From NCBI GenBank assembly GCA_037179515.1, contig JAXCGZ010000075.1:47501-111500 (forward strand): a stretch of DNA of 64,000 bases, read 5' to 3'. Under the pieces are notes generated by a model. The model was not told where the DNA came from. It ran no database searches and saw nothing but the letters and a program-made list of their open reading frames with translations. Positions 1 to 11,564 of the stretch are shown piece after piece (the first letter of the stretch is position 1; the number at the start of each line of letters is the position of its first letter). The stretch comes from Halocaridina rubra (lineage: Eukaryota > Arthropoda > Malacostraca > Decapoda > Atyidae). The position numbers and the translations under genes were made by a program.

Positions 1-703
1 TAAGCCCATGATTCGCCATTTGTTCATAAAACATTTTAGAAAGACTGAAGTGGTGTTCAGCTGAGTTTTGTAGTTTTCCAGACACGTGGCTGTGGCAATG
101 TGACCCTTTGATCTGGAATAATGCAGAATGTAAGAAAGGAGAGTTGGTTGCTGTTTTTGGGTATTTTCCTATCCAGTAGTATATATGAATAGTCGAATCA
201 TTAAGGAATAAATACCAAGTATTATCATTTAACCGAAGAAGAACAAGACTAATAAAATGGGAACACCTTAGCAAATGTGTAAGACACTTTGCATTCATAT
301 GACTATTTTATAAGGTACATACTCGTAATGTTGCGTATGATATATAGAATGAACACTGAGATTAAAAAGAATTAAAGATAAAGATAATATTCCATTGACA
401 GTATGATCAACTTGCGTAATCTTATTCCAAATAAAAGTACACAAGACATGCATCATTAGCTGTTCAAACTCACAAGACCTTGATGACGCTGTTCGGAATG
501 GGCTTAGGCGGTGTAAGGCAAAACTCGTGAACTGTAGATGAAAGATATATTAGAACATTTTATTGAAGATTATTAAAAAAAAAAGTATATGTATACAGTA
601 TGTATTTTTGGTACTATAAAATAATCCCTAAATTTTCGGAGACCATTGCCTTTCTAAACTTAAGAGGTTCAACTGATATCAGTTGAAACTCCCCATTTGA
701 TGG
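1..703. other. Unassigned AT-rich DNA
   Basis: I see no convincing ORF, RNA gene or LINE homology here. The only ORFs are short and lack recognisable motifs. It is probably intergenic. Confidence 0.5.

Positions 704-802
<99 letters not shown>
704..802. repeat. (ATT)n microsatellite
   Basis: About 33 uninterrupted ATT units. Read on the minus strand it is (AAT)n and lies directly downstream of a tRNA-like head (838-925), so it could be a SINE-type tail. Isoleucine-rich ORFs across it are artefacts. Confidence 0.95.
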
Positions 803-837
803 TCCACAGCCGTTAAGAGTAAGCTAATGAATAACAT

Positions 838-925
838 AAAATATGGTAACTTACAATGGCTTCTCCTCTCTAATTTGAAGTCACGATCTCTTGCCAGTTG
901 GGCCACAAGGTCCCTTCCGGTTCTG
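838..925 (-). mobile_element. Possible tRNA-derived SINE head
   Basis: On the minus strand, 894-905 reads TGGCCCAACTGG, a full match to the Pol III A-box pattern TRGCNNARYNGG. It is followed by a D-arm-like AAGAG and a CTTCAAA segment resembling a 7-nt anticodon loop. A good B box and a closed cloverleaf are not evident, so a functional tRNA is unlikely. The (AAT)n run about 35 bp further down the same strand fits a tRNA-derived SINE or decayed tRNA pseudogene. Confidence 0.35.
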
Positions 926-1883
926 TTGAAAGGTGTTTTCATTGGGTGGGTTTCATTACCGTTGCAGCTGTCCGTGAGAAAGCAATACCTGTTGCTAGTT
1001 TCAGTGGATCAAGTGTTGCTCATTCTTCCCCATAGGAAAAGAGGGACTCTCTTTACCTTGTCATTTTACACAATAAGCATAAACTCTGAATGAAATGGGT
1101 TGGCTGCAAGAGGGTTACTCTTTATTAGTGAAAATGCGATCACCTTTAGTGTTGCAAACTGGAGTAGGTTTTGCTTACTGGATCCATTCCGACTGCAGTA
1201 TATTCTCATCTATTCATTACACATATTGTCTTCTCATGCTAAGATCAGCAAGTTGACCGGTCTTATTCAAATGAAGACAAATTGCCAGAGAAAATAACAA
1301 GAATTCCCGCTAAAATCTTCATAATTGTGCAAAAGTCAATGAAGAGTTTGAGAATAATGTTCAACTTAAAGGAGCTTTTATTTAAAGATTATCGTCAACT
1401 CTTTGTCATTTTTTGCTACATCTTATCTTCTGAAGTATTTTATTATCATAACTGAGATGGATTCTTGGAGTATAAACTTAGGCTACCATATCAAATATAA
1501 TCCCAGCTTGTTCTGTGTCAAAAATTAAATATAATGGATGATACAAGGGCGGTAGTAGCGTTTATTGACTCCAGGCTTCTACCTACTCAACAAATATAAT
1601 TAGTACACTAATGGAAATGACAGTATGAATAAACCCAGTTTCATCATGGGTTAGTCTGTAGCGTAGGCTGAAAACCCAAATTTGTTGGGTGCGTCAAGTG
1701 AGTGAATATCAGAGCATATAATTAATATTATGTAAAATATAATTAAGATAATTAATATTCTTTACGAGATATATCAATGACAAAAACTGATAACGACGGC
1801 ATAATAAATATTCTTGGTAGTTTGTAAGAGACGATTCTCATGCTCTCTCGAAGAGATTATTAACTCAGCACAAGAAATCCCAA
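926..1883. other. Unassigned AT-rich DNA
   Basis: No supported gene, RNA or LINE homology. Short ORFs in several frames show no family motif. Confidence 0.45.
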
Positions 1884-2038
1884 ATAATAATGTAAGTACC
1901 AGAGACTTTGGCCGGATTTCTTAAACAGTGTAAACCTAGGATACCATATTGTTAGTTAGCTAGACACACACAAATGGATTTCATAAATGCATCTGACGCG
2001 GTTTTGTGTATGGCTAGGATCTCCCCCATGGGGGGATC
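1884..2038. repeat. First unit of a direct/inverted repeat cluster
   Basis: This 155-bp unit, beginning ATAATAATGTAAGTACC, repeats in the same orientation from 2039 with small indels. It ends in its own near-palindrome around CCCCCATGGGGGG. It may be a decayed half of a foldback element. Confidence 0.75.
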
Positions 2039-2304
2039 ATAATAATGTAAGTACCAGAGACTTTGGCCCGATTTTAAACAGTATAAACCTAGGATACCAT
2101 ATTGTTAGTTAGCTAGACACACAAATGGATTTCATAAATGCAGCTGACGCGCTTCTGTGTATGGCTAGGATCCCCACATGGGGGGATCCTAGCCATACAC
2201 AAAGCCGCGTCAGATGCGTTTATGAAATCCATTTGTGTGTGTGTCTAGCTAACTAACAATATGGTATCCTAGGTTTACACTATTTAAGAAATCCGGCCAA
2301 AGTG
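2039..2304. repeat. Foldback palindrome with ~125-bp arms
   Basis: The left arm (about 2056-2175) is followed, after a few bases, by its reverse complement (about 2180-2302). The centre is near 2178, inside GGATCCCCACATGGGGGG. The arms differ by scattered substitutions and one small indel. A transcript would fold into a long hairpin. It could be a MITE or foldback transposon; no transposase or target duplication is visible. Confidence 0.8.
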
Positions 2305-2650
2305 AAAAATAAACCCCATGGAAAAGCATCATATACCGACCTTACCACAGCATTTAGTCCTATCCAAAATACTCTCAATATCAAATGCCTTTGAGTCTTC
2401 CAATTCATCCTTATTGCTTTATCCTTCTTGAAATCAGTCTGTGCTTTCAGACATCACAATTCACTGAAATGAAATGATAATAACAAGATACAAATATGAT
2501 AATAGAATGAAGGAGTTGGTTTGAAACTGCATAGAATATATCTTGGCATAACGTCAGTGAACTAAATCAAGTATGGATGAAGGGGCGCCAAAACAAAACC
2601 TAAAGCATGGTTTTAGATATATGCTGGAGTTTTGCTTAGATCTCGTCCAC
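2305..2650. other. Unassigned DNA
   Basis: Nothing recognisable; it separates the foldback repeat from the AAT/ATT array. Confidence 0.4.
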
Positions 2651-2854
<204 letters not shown>

Positions 2855-2930
2855 ACTAGCTTCTGATTTAGGGCATGGACTGAGGTTGATCTACCCCCAT
2901 CCCTACCCCCAATCTCTTCTGAGTGTGCAT

Positions 2931-4412
2931 GTGATTACCTAATTGTGATTACCTAATTGTGTTTACGGGAAAGAGCCCAAAGCTCGTATCTTCCCGTCTC
3001 CTCATCGGTTCCATTTTATACTTAGTGATACTTATCATACCTGTCCTTAAAACTATGGATTGAGATAGCATTAACTACCTCCTCGCTTAGCCAATTCCAA
3101 TTATCAACTACTCTTACACTGAAAAAGTATTTCCTTACATCCTGCAAAGAAGTTTTCTTACGAAGCTTCAAACTATGACCTCTAGTTCTAGAGCCAGCCA
3201 TATCAAAAAATCGATCCCTATCCACTCTATCATAACCATAAAGGAATTTAAAGACTGTCACCATATCCCCCTCAATCTTCTAGCTTCGAGTGATGGTAAG
3301 TCTAATTCCCTCAGCCTCTCATCATAACTGAGATTGCGTATTTCTGGCACCAGTTTCGTGGCATGTCTTTAAACTTTTTCAAGCTTAGGTATGTGCTTTT
3401 TCAAGTGCGGATTCCAAAAGGGGGCTGCATATTCGAGTTTTGGCCTCACATAGGTTACATAAATATTTCTGAACATTTCCTTGTCCATGTGCCTGAAGGC
3501 TACCCTTACATTTGATAAGAATGCATATGCTGCCCTTACTATGCCATTTATATGTATTTTAGGAGACAAATCTGCCAGTATGTTTACTCCTAGATCTCTC
3601 TCATATCCTGTCTCTTGAAGTTGTACTCCAGCCACCGAGTAGTCAAGCTTGGGCCTTCTTGCACTTGTACCCATTCTCATTACCTTACATTTTGAAGTAT
3701 TGAATTTCATTAGCCACTTTTCTGACCACTCATGCAGACTATTAATATCTTCCTGAAGTTCTCTACCATTGTTCTCGTTTCTTACTTTCTTCACAATCTT
3801 TGCATCATCTGCAAACATATTCATGAGTGAATTTACAGACTCTGGTAGGTCATTTACATATACAAGGAACAAAAGTGGCCCTAAAACAGAGCCCTGTGGA
3901 ACTCCACTACTAACTCTTCTCCATTCAGACACTGAGTGTCTTGCTCTAACCTTGTGTTCCCTTCCTTCTAAGTAAGTTTTTATCCATTCCAAGACATTTC
4001 CACCTATTCTAGCCATTACTTGCAGCTTCCTAATAAGTCTCCCATGTGGAACAGTGTCAAACGCTTTCTGGAAGTCTAGGAATATGCAATCTGCCCAACC
4101 CTCTCTTTTCCTGTAAGATTCGGCTTATCTCATTATAAAATTCTAATAAGTTTGTTACTGTTGATCTACCTTCTCTGAAGCCATGTTGCCTCACTAACAA
4201 AAAGTTGAAGGATTCCAAGTGAAGAGAGATATATTTCCTTAGTAGTTTCTCCATAACTTTGCAAACTATGCTGGTCAAGGAAACTGGTCTATAGTTCAGA
4301 GCCGTAACCCTCCTTCCCTTTTTGAGGATAGGTATCACGTTTGCTTGTTTCCAGCATCTTGGAATCTCCCCTGACTCCAGTGACTATTTAAGTATGATAC
4401 TTAGTGCCACTG
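2931..4412 (-). mobile_element. LINE copy A, 5'-truncated, inactive
   Basis: The 3' end is at 2931, with two tail units and the 3' hairpin. The 5' truncation, at about 4412, lies upstream of the RT palm and runs into (TG)n. The FADD catalytic motif and the GVPQGS motif are present. The frame is broken near 3265 (lost base), at about 3370 (Gln to stop) and near 4100 (extra T). It contains no endonuclease or ORF1. It is the first of three head-to-tail truncated copies (A-B-C). Confidence 0.9.
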
Positions 4413-4446
4413 TGTGTGTGTGTGTGTGTGTATGTGTGTGTGTGTG
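4411..4446. repeat. (TG)n between LINE copies A and B
   Basis: A short TG run with one TATG interruption, joining the truncated 5' end of A to the 3' tail of B. Confidence 0.9.
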
Positions 4447-6080
4447 ATTACCTAATTGTGATTACCTAATTGTGTTTACGGGAAAGAGCACAAAGCTCAT
4501 ATCTTCCCGTCTCCTCATCGGTTCCATTTTAGGCTTAGTGATACTTATCATACCTGTCCTTAAAACTATGGATTGAGATAGCATTAACTACCTCCTCGCT
4601 TAGCCAATTCCAATTATCAACTACTCTTACACTGAAAATGTATTTCCTTACATCCTGCAAAGAACTTTTCTTACGAAGCTTCAAACTATGACCTCTAGTT
4701 CTAGAGCCAGCCATATCAAAATATTGATCCCTATCCACTCTGTCATAACCATGAAGGAATTTAAAGACTGTCACCATATCCCCCCTCACTCTTCTAGGTT
4801 CCAGTCATGGTAAGTCTAATTCCCTCAGCCTCTCATCATAACTGAGATTGCGTATTTCTGGCGCCAGTTTCGTGGCATGTCTTTGAACTTTTTCAAGCTT
4901 AGCTATGTGCTTTTTCAAGTGCGGATTCCAAAAGGGGGCTGCATATTCGAGTTTTGGCCTCACATAGGTTACATAAATATTTCTGAACATTTCCTTGTCC
5001 ATGTGCCTGAAGGCTACCCTTACATTTGATAAGAATGCATATGCTGCCCTTACTATGCCATTTATATGTATTTCTGGAGACAAATCTGCCAGTATGTTTA
5101 CTCCTAGATCTCTCTCATTTTCTGTCTCCTGAAGTTGTACTCCAGCCACCGAGTAGTCAAGCTTGGGCCTTCTTGCTTGTACCCATTCTCATTACCTTAT
5201 ATTTTGAAGTATTGAATTTCATTAGCCACTTTTTTGACCACTCATGCAGATTATTTAGATCCTCCTGAAGTTCTCTACCATTGTTGTCGTTTTTTACTTT
5301 CTTCACAATCTTTGCATCATCTGCAAACATATTCATGAATGAATTTACAGACTCTGGTAGGTCATTTACATATACAAGGAACAAAAGTGGCCCTAAAACT
5401 GAACCCTGTGGAACCCCACTACTAACTCTTCTCCATTCAGACACTGAGTGTCTTACTCTAACCCTCTGTTCCCTTCCTTCTAAGTAAGTTTTTATCCACT
5501 CCAAAGCATTTCCACCTATTCTAGCCATTGATTGCAGCTTCCTAATAAGTCTCCCATGTTGAACAGTGTCAAACGCTTTCTGGAAGTCTTGGAATATGCA
5601 ATCTGCCCAGCCCTCTCTTTCCTGTAAGATTCGGCTTACCTCATCATAAAATTCTAATAAGTTTGTTACTGTTGATCTACCTTCTCTGAAGCCATGTTGC
5701 CTCACTGACAAAAAGTTGAAGGATTCCAAGTGAAGAGAGATATGTTTCCTTAGTAGTTTCTCCATAACTTTGCAAACTATGCTGGTCAAGGAAACTGGTC
5801 TATAGTTCAGAGCCGTATCCCTCCTTCCCTTTTTGAAGATAGGTATCACATTTGCTTGTTTCCAGCATCTTGGAATCTCCCCCGACTCCAGTGACTCCTT
5901 AAATATGATACTTAGTGCCACTGATATTGTGTTTGCGCATTTTTTAAGCACATGAGGGGATATGTCATCAAGACCTGTGGCTTTATGAACATCTAAATCC
6001 ATCAGCGCTTTGCATACCTCTGTGGCTGTAAGGTTGATGTTCTCTAATACCGGCCCTTGAGCTTCTATCACTGCAATCTG
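4445..6080 (-). mobile_element. LINE copy B, 5'-truncated
   Basis: The 3' tail starts at 4445 with two units. The 5' end, at about 6080, lies in the linker between endonuclease and RT, at a point where TGTGTG follows directly. It retains RT and C-terminal domain sequence with small indels, and lies head-to-tail between copies A and C. Confidence 0.9.
5157..6071 (-). pseudogene. ORF2 reverse transcriptase fragment of copy B
   Basis: About 305 codons of LINE RT. Visible are the finger segment YRPVSLTS, the motif A region FQKAFDTV, the motif B region SSGVPQGSVLGP and motif C FADD. It lacks the endonuclease. A 2-bp deletion in the region of 5175 (CTTGCTTG where sister copies read CTTGCACTTG) shifts the frame before the C-terminal domain, which continues in other frames down to 4535. 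It is not expected to make active enzyme. Confidence 0.85.
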
Positions 6081-6086
6081 TGTGTG

Positions 6087-6647
<561 letters not shown>

Positions 6648-6763
6648 TTTATTGTTTGAAAATAGTAAGCACTGCTTCTGTTAAATATTCAACATTGTTC
6701 TTAAATAGAAGCTTTAAATATGTTATTTGACGATTTGTTTAGCTTTCCTTGTGTCAACATTTT

Positions 6764-6765
<2 letters not shown>

Positions 6766-6852
<87 letters not shown>
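6766..6852. repeat. (GA)n microsatellite
   Basis: About 43 GA units with one GG slip. Pure GA is not used as a junction by any LINE copy here. Confidence 0.97.
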
Positions 6853-6855
<3 letters not shown>

Positions 6856-6916
6856 CTGACCAGTCAGTCTGAAACAAAATTTTTGGAAAAAAATAATAAA
6901 TATTAAAAATAGTTTG

Positions 6917-9460
6917 TCATTACCAAACTGTGTTTATGGGAAAGAGCCCTATTCTCGTAACTCCCCGTCTCCTGGTCGGTTTCATTTTTTTATTCAGTGA
7001 TATTTATCATGCTATAAATTGAGTTAGCATTATCTGCCTCCTCTTTTAGCGAATTCCAGTCATCACCTACTCTTATACTATAGAAGTACTTCCTTATATA
7101 ATGCAAAAGAAATTTTCTTTCGAAAACTCAAACTATGACCTCTAGTTCTAGAGCCATCAATATCAAAATATCGATCTCTAGTTACTCTGTCATAACCTTG
7201 AGGGAAGTTAAAAACCGTCACTGTATCCCATTACATTCTTCGATCTTCGAGTTATGATAAATATAACTCCCTCAGCTTCTCCTCATAATTGATATTACGC
7301 ATTTCTTGCACCAGTTTCGTGGCATGTCTTTGAGCTTTTTCCATCTTAATTATGTGTTTTTTCATGTGTGAATTCCAAAAGGGGGCTACCTATACAAGCT
7401 TTGGCATCACATAGGTTACATAAATATTTTTGAACATTTTCTTGTCCATGTGCCTGAAGGCTACCCTTACATTTGCAAAGAAAGCATATATTGTCCTTAC
7501 TATGCCATTTATATGCATTTCGGGAGACAAATCTGCCAATATGTATACTCCTGGTTCTCTCTCATTCTCTGTCTCTTGAAGTTCTGCTCCTGCTATTGAT
7601 TATCCAAGCTTGGGCCTTTTTGCACTTGCACCCTTTCTCACTACTTTACATACTGAAGTATTGAATTTCATTAGTCATTTTTCTTATATCACATTCACAA
7701 AGCTTAGGTCTTCCTGAAGTTCTCAATCATTGTTCTCGTCTTTTATTTTATTCACTATCTTTTCATCATCTGCAAACATATTCAAAAATTAATTTACAAA
7801 CTCTGGTAGGTCATTTACATATATATACAAGGAACAAAAGTAGTCCTAAAACTGAACTCTGTGGAACTCCACTTCTAGCTATTCTCCATTCAGACACTCA
7901 ATGCCTTACTCTAACACTTTGTTCATTTCATTCTAAGGAAGTTTTTATCCATTACAAGACATTTTCATCTATTCTCGCCATTGCTTGCAACTTCTTAATA
8001 AGTCTCTCATGTGGGACTGTATCAAATTCCTGCTGGAAGTCTAGGAATATGCAATCTGCCCAGCCCTCTCTTTCCTTTAAGATTCGGCTTACCTCAACAT
8101 AGAATTCTAATATGTTTGTTACTGTTGATCTACCTTCTCTGAAGCCATATTATCTCACTGACAAAATGTTGAAGGATTCCAAGTGAAGAGAGATATGTTT
8201 CCTTAGTAGTTTCTCCATAACTATGTAAACTATGCCGGCCAAGGAAACAAGGTTATAGTTTAGAGCTGTATCCCTCCTTCTCTTTTTGAAGATGGGTACA
8301 ATGGTTGCTTGTATCCAGCATCTTGGAAACTCCCAAGATTGCAGCGACTTATTGAATATGATACATAGTGCCACCAATATTTATTTAGCACATTTCTTAA
8401 ATACATAAAGGGGATATATCATCAGGACCTGTAGCTTTATGGACATCTAACTTCATCAGCGCTTTGCATATCTCTGTGGCTGAAAAGATGATGTTCTCTA
8501 ATACCAGCTCATAAGCTCCTATCACTGTAATATGATGGGGTGGGGTATTTTCTGCTGTAAATACTTACTGAATCATCTTGTTCAAATCTTCGCAGATCTC
8601 TTCATCTGTCTCAGTGATGCTTGCATCCACTCTCTTTAGCTTTAAGACTTGTTCTTTTACCTACAGTTTTCCTCTGATAAAGCTATTGAAAAGTTTGGAA
8701 TTTTCTTTAGCCTCCCTGGTAAATATCCCTTCAATAGTCTCTCTCTATCTCTTTTCTTTTACTTAGGTAATAATTTCTTGCTCTTTTATAAGTCAGCCAG
8801 GCATTTATGTTGTTTCTCGTCCTATATCTTTTCCAGCATTTGTCTCTCCACTCTTTAGCCCTCTTTCACTCATTATTGAACTGTTTCTCTCTGGCATGGA
8901 TAACTCCAATGTGGTATAAGGTATGCAACAACCTAATATCATCCCATATTTCTCACAAAAGATGTTGCAATTTTTTTTATATATATTTGTTAAATAAGGT
9001 CCTTCAGTTATTAACTGCAAAATGCTCATTAATTTTGATGTAATATCCTTTCAGATAGTTCCTCCTCGTGTCCTCAGTGCCTCTACATTCAGGCAGAACA
9101 TTTTCGATGATATACTCCATCAACAACACACAGTGGTCACTTTTTCCAATTGGTGGTTCATACTCAATTTTTTTCGGTATCCAAAACATTGTGAATACCA
9201 GATCAAGCAGCGATTTTTCGCCCCCAACCCTGGCCCTCTTTGGCTCCAGTATATGTTGGTGTATAAAATTCCCTGCTACACAATCTAAGAAGCTTGCCCC
9301 AAATGAGTCCTCCCTACTGTGTGGGTCAAGATTCATCCAATCTATCTCTCTACGATTAAAATCTCCCATAAATTTTCTCTCCAATGCAATGCTAACAACT
9401 GAGTTTATAACTTCAATAGTACCTATATGATTTCCCTCATTCATTGGTGGGCTATATATG
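6917..9460 (-). mobile_element. LINE copy D, old and degenerate
   Basis: A diverged copy from the 3' UTR (one poor tail unit) to the middle of the endonuclease. RT and EN segments remain recognisable, for example the decayed MGDFN-like block near 9370 and the SDHCVLLMEY block near 9140. Many stops and frameshifts break the frame. The 5' end near 9460 is not at a clear CA run. It is much older than copies E-F and H-I. Confidence 0.85.
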
Positions 9461-9877
9461 TGTGCATGAATGTATGTATTTATGAAGGTGCCAATTAGGA
9501 TTAGGATTGGTATGAGTATCATAACGAATTCCTAACCTGAATAATGAAATATGATATCCTCATATAATGTTTTATTAATACCTAGCTTTGCAGGTACACG
9601 AACGCCTAACAATATGGGCCGTAACTCAAGGTAAAGTTATTTGTACTTGGTGTGAATTTGCTTTGCTAATTTTCAACCGATTGGAAATGTGAAGACAGAT
9701 TCAGAAACAGGAATAACATTTTAATATTCATAATACAGATTATTCATATATAGTAAAAAAAAATAACAATTGTTGATATTTACTTGTTGGGAAGAATCGG
9801 ACAAATCGAAGACAAAATTTACACACTTTTGAAAATTCATTTCCGGATAATGTAGTGCTATATAAAAAAAAACAATG
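9461..9877. other. Unassigned DNA
   Basis: Spacer between the minus-strand block (A-D) and the plus-strand block (E-K). No gene or repeat is recognised. Confidence 0.45.
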
Positions 9878-11221
9878 GCACACACACACACACACACACC
9901 CACACACACACACACATTCAAAAAGGGAAGGAGGGATACGGCTCTGAACTATAGACCAGTTTCCTTGACCAGCATAGTTTGCAAAGTTATGGAGAAACTA
10001 CTAAGGAAACATATCTCTCTTCACTTGGAATCCTTCAACTTTTTGTTAGTGAGGCAACATGGCTTCAGAGAAGGTAGATCAACAGTAACAAACTTATTAG
10101 AATTTTATGATGAGGTAAGCCAAATCTTACAGGAAAGAGAGGGCTGGGCAGATTGCATATTCCTAGACTTCCAGAAAGCGTTTGACACTGTTCCACATGG
10201 GAGACTTATTAGGAAGCTGCAATCAATGGCTAGAATAGGTGGAAATGTTTTGGAATGGATAAAAACTTACTTAGAAGGAAGGGAACAGAGGGTTAGAGTA
10301 AGACACTCAGTGTCTGAATGGAGAAGAGTTAGTAGTGGAGTTCCACAGGGTCCAGTTTTAGGGCCACTTTTGTTCCTTGTATATGTAAATGACCTACCAG
10401 AGTCTGTAAATTCATTCATGAATATGTTTGCAGATGATGCAAAGATTGTGAAGAAAGTAAAAAGCGAGAACAATGGTAGAGAACTTCAGGAGGATCTAAA
10501 TAATCTGCATGAGTGGTCAGAAAAGTGGCTAATGAAATTCAATACTTCAAAATGTAAGGTAATGAGAATGGGTACAAGTGCAAGAAGGCCCAAGCTTGAC
10601 TACTCGGTGGCTGGAGTACAACTTCAGGAGACAGAAAATGAGAGAGATCTAGGAGTAAACATACTGGCAGATTTGTCTCCAGAAATACATATAAATGGCA
10701 TAGTAAGGGCAGCATATGCATTCTTATCAAATGTAAGGGTAGCCTTCAGGCACATGGACAAGGAAATGTTCACAAATATTTATGTAACCTATGTGAGGCC
10801 AAAACTCGGATATGCAGCCCCCTTTTGGAATCCGCACTTGAAAAAGCACATACCTAAGCTTGAAAAAGTTCAAAGACATGCCACGAAACTGGTGCCAGAA
10901 ATACGCAATCTCAGTTATGATGAGAGGCTGAGGGAATTAGACTTACCATCACTCGAAGCTAGAAGAGTAAGGGGGGATATGGTGACAGTCTTTAAATTCC
11001 TTCATGGTTATGATAGAGTGGATAGGGATCGATATTTTGATATGGCTGGCTCTAGAACTAGAGGTCATAGTTTGAAGCTTCGTAAGAAAACTTCTTTGCA
11101 GGATGTAAGGAAATACTTTTTCAGTGTAAGAGTAGTTGATAATTGGAATTGGCTAAGCGAGGAGGTAGTTAATGCTATCTCAATCCATAGTTTTAAGGAC
11201 AGGTATGATAAGTATCACTAA
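9875..11221 (+). CDS. RT/C-terminal ORF fused to CA-encoded leader
   Basis: A 448-codon open frame. Its ATG lies just upstream of the CA microsatellite, which encodes a His-Thr leader before the LINE sequence. RT motif A (LDFQKAFDTV), motif B (GVPQGPVLG, with Pro for Ser) and motif C FADD are present, followed by the whole C-terminal domain to the family stop. The endonuclease and the N-terminal part of RT are missing, so it cannot act as a normal LINE ORF2. Most likely it is fortuitous rather than expressed. Confidence 0.6.
   Translation: MAHTHTHTPTHTHTFKKGRRDTALNYRPVSLTSIVCKVMEKLLRKHISLHLESFNFLLVRQHGFREGRSTVTNLLEFYDEVSQILQEREGWADCIFLDFQKAFDTVPHGRLIRKLQSMARIGGNVLEWIKTYLEGREQRVRVRHSVSEWRRVSSGVPQGPVLGPLLFLVYVNDLPESVNSFMNMFADDAKIVKKVKSENNGRELQEDLNNLHEWSEKWLMKFNTSKCKVMRMGTSARRPKLDYSVAGVQLQETENERDLGVNILADLSPEIHINGIVRAAYAFLSNVRVAFRHMDKEMFTNIYVTYVRPKLGYAAPFWNPHLKKHIPKLEKVQRHATKLVPEIRNLSYDERLRELDLPSLEARRVRGDMVTVFKFLHGYDRVDRDRYFDMAGSRTRGHSLKLRKKTSLQDVRKYFFSVRVVDNWNWLSEEVVNAISIHSFKDRYDKYH
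9878..9916. repeat. (CA)n at the 5' junction of copy E
   Basis: A CA run with one CC interruption, directly abutting the truncated LINE sequence. Confidence 0.95.
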
Positions 11222-11318
11222 GTATAAAATGGAACCGATCAGGAGACGGGAAGATACGAGCTTTGGGCTCTTTCCCGTAAACACAATTAGGCAATCACAA
11301 TATTAGGTAATGACACAC
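9917..11318 (+). mobile_element. LINE copy E, 5'-truncated in RT
   Basis: It starts inside the RT fingers and runs through the ORF2 stop, 3' hairpin and two imperfect tail units. It is joined at about 11318 to copy F through GACACACAC. It is close in sequence to copies F and V. Confidence 0.93.
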
Positions 11319-11564
11319 ACATGTAGGGAAATATTGTTGAGAAAAAAAATTCTAAAAGACCTTCAAGAATTCAAAGAAGTGTTCATTAGACGATACAGAA
11401 CACAGGAAGAGATGGGAAAGATCAAAAACTTGTTGCAAGAGGCAAGAAGGTTAAATGATGAAAGAAATGAGAAACAGAAGAAAAATTTTTGTTACAGAGT
11501 TCTTCCAGACAAAGGGGAGATAAAGAAGATAATGACAGAAGATCAGGGGATGGGGCCTCATTAA
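11319..11564 (+). pseudogene. ORF1 C-terminal fragment of copy F
   Basis: Only the tail of the RNA-binding ORF1 protein remains, from the CREILL segment to the family C-terminus MGPH. It contains the slippery heptamer at 11483-11489 and overlaps ORF2 in the -1 frame. The N-terminal coiled coil and most of the RRM-like region were lost by 5' truncation. Confidence 0.85.
11483..11489 (+). promoter_or_regulatory. Candidate -1 frameshift heptamer A AAT TTT
   Basis: In the ORF1 reading frame the heptamer is A-AAT-TTT, matching the X XXY YYZ pattern. After a -1 slip the next codon is TTG of ORF2. It is present at the same place in copies I (19062-19068), M (34636-34642), U (50915-50921) and S (61514-61520), and altered in O and G. 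Only a weak 5-bp stem is visible about 12 nt downstream. Shared ancestry could explain the conservation. Confidence 0.45.

Noticed and set aside
679..942. Protein gene on the minus strand across 679-942
   Set aside because: Half of it is a poly-Ile microsatellite and the rest overlaps the tRNA-like segment; no homology is recognisable.
2931..4460. Regularly spaced GTGATTACCTAATT repeats suggesting a CRISPR-like array
   Set aside because: They are paired LINE tail units at the ends of copies; spacing is set by copy length and the window is eukaryotic.
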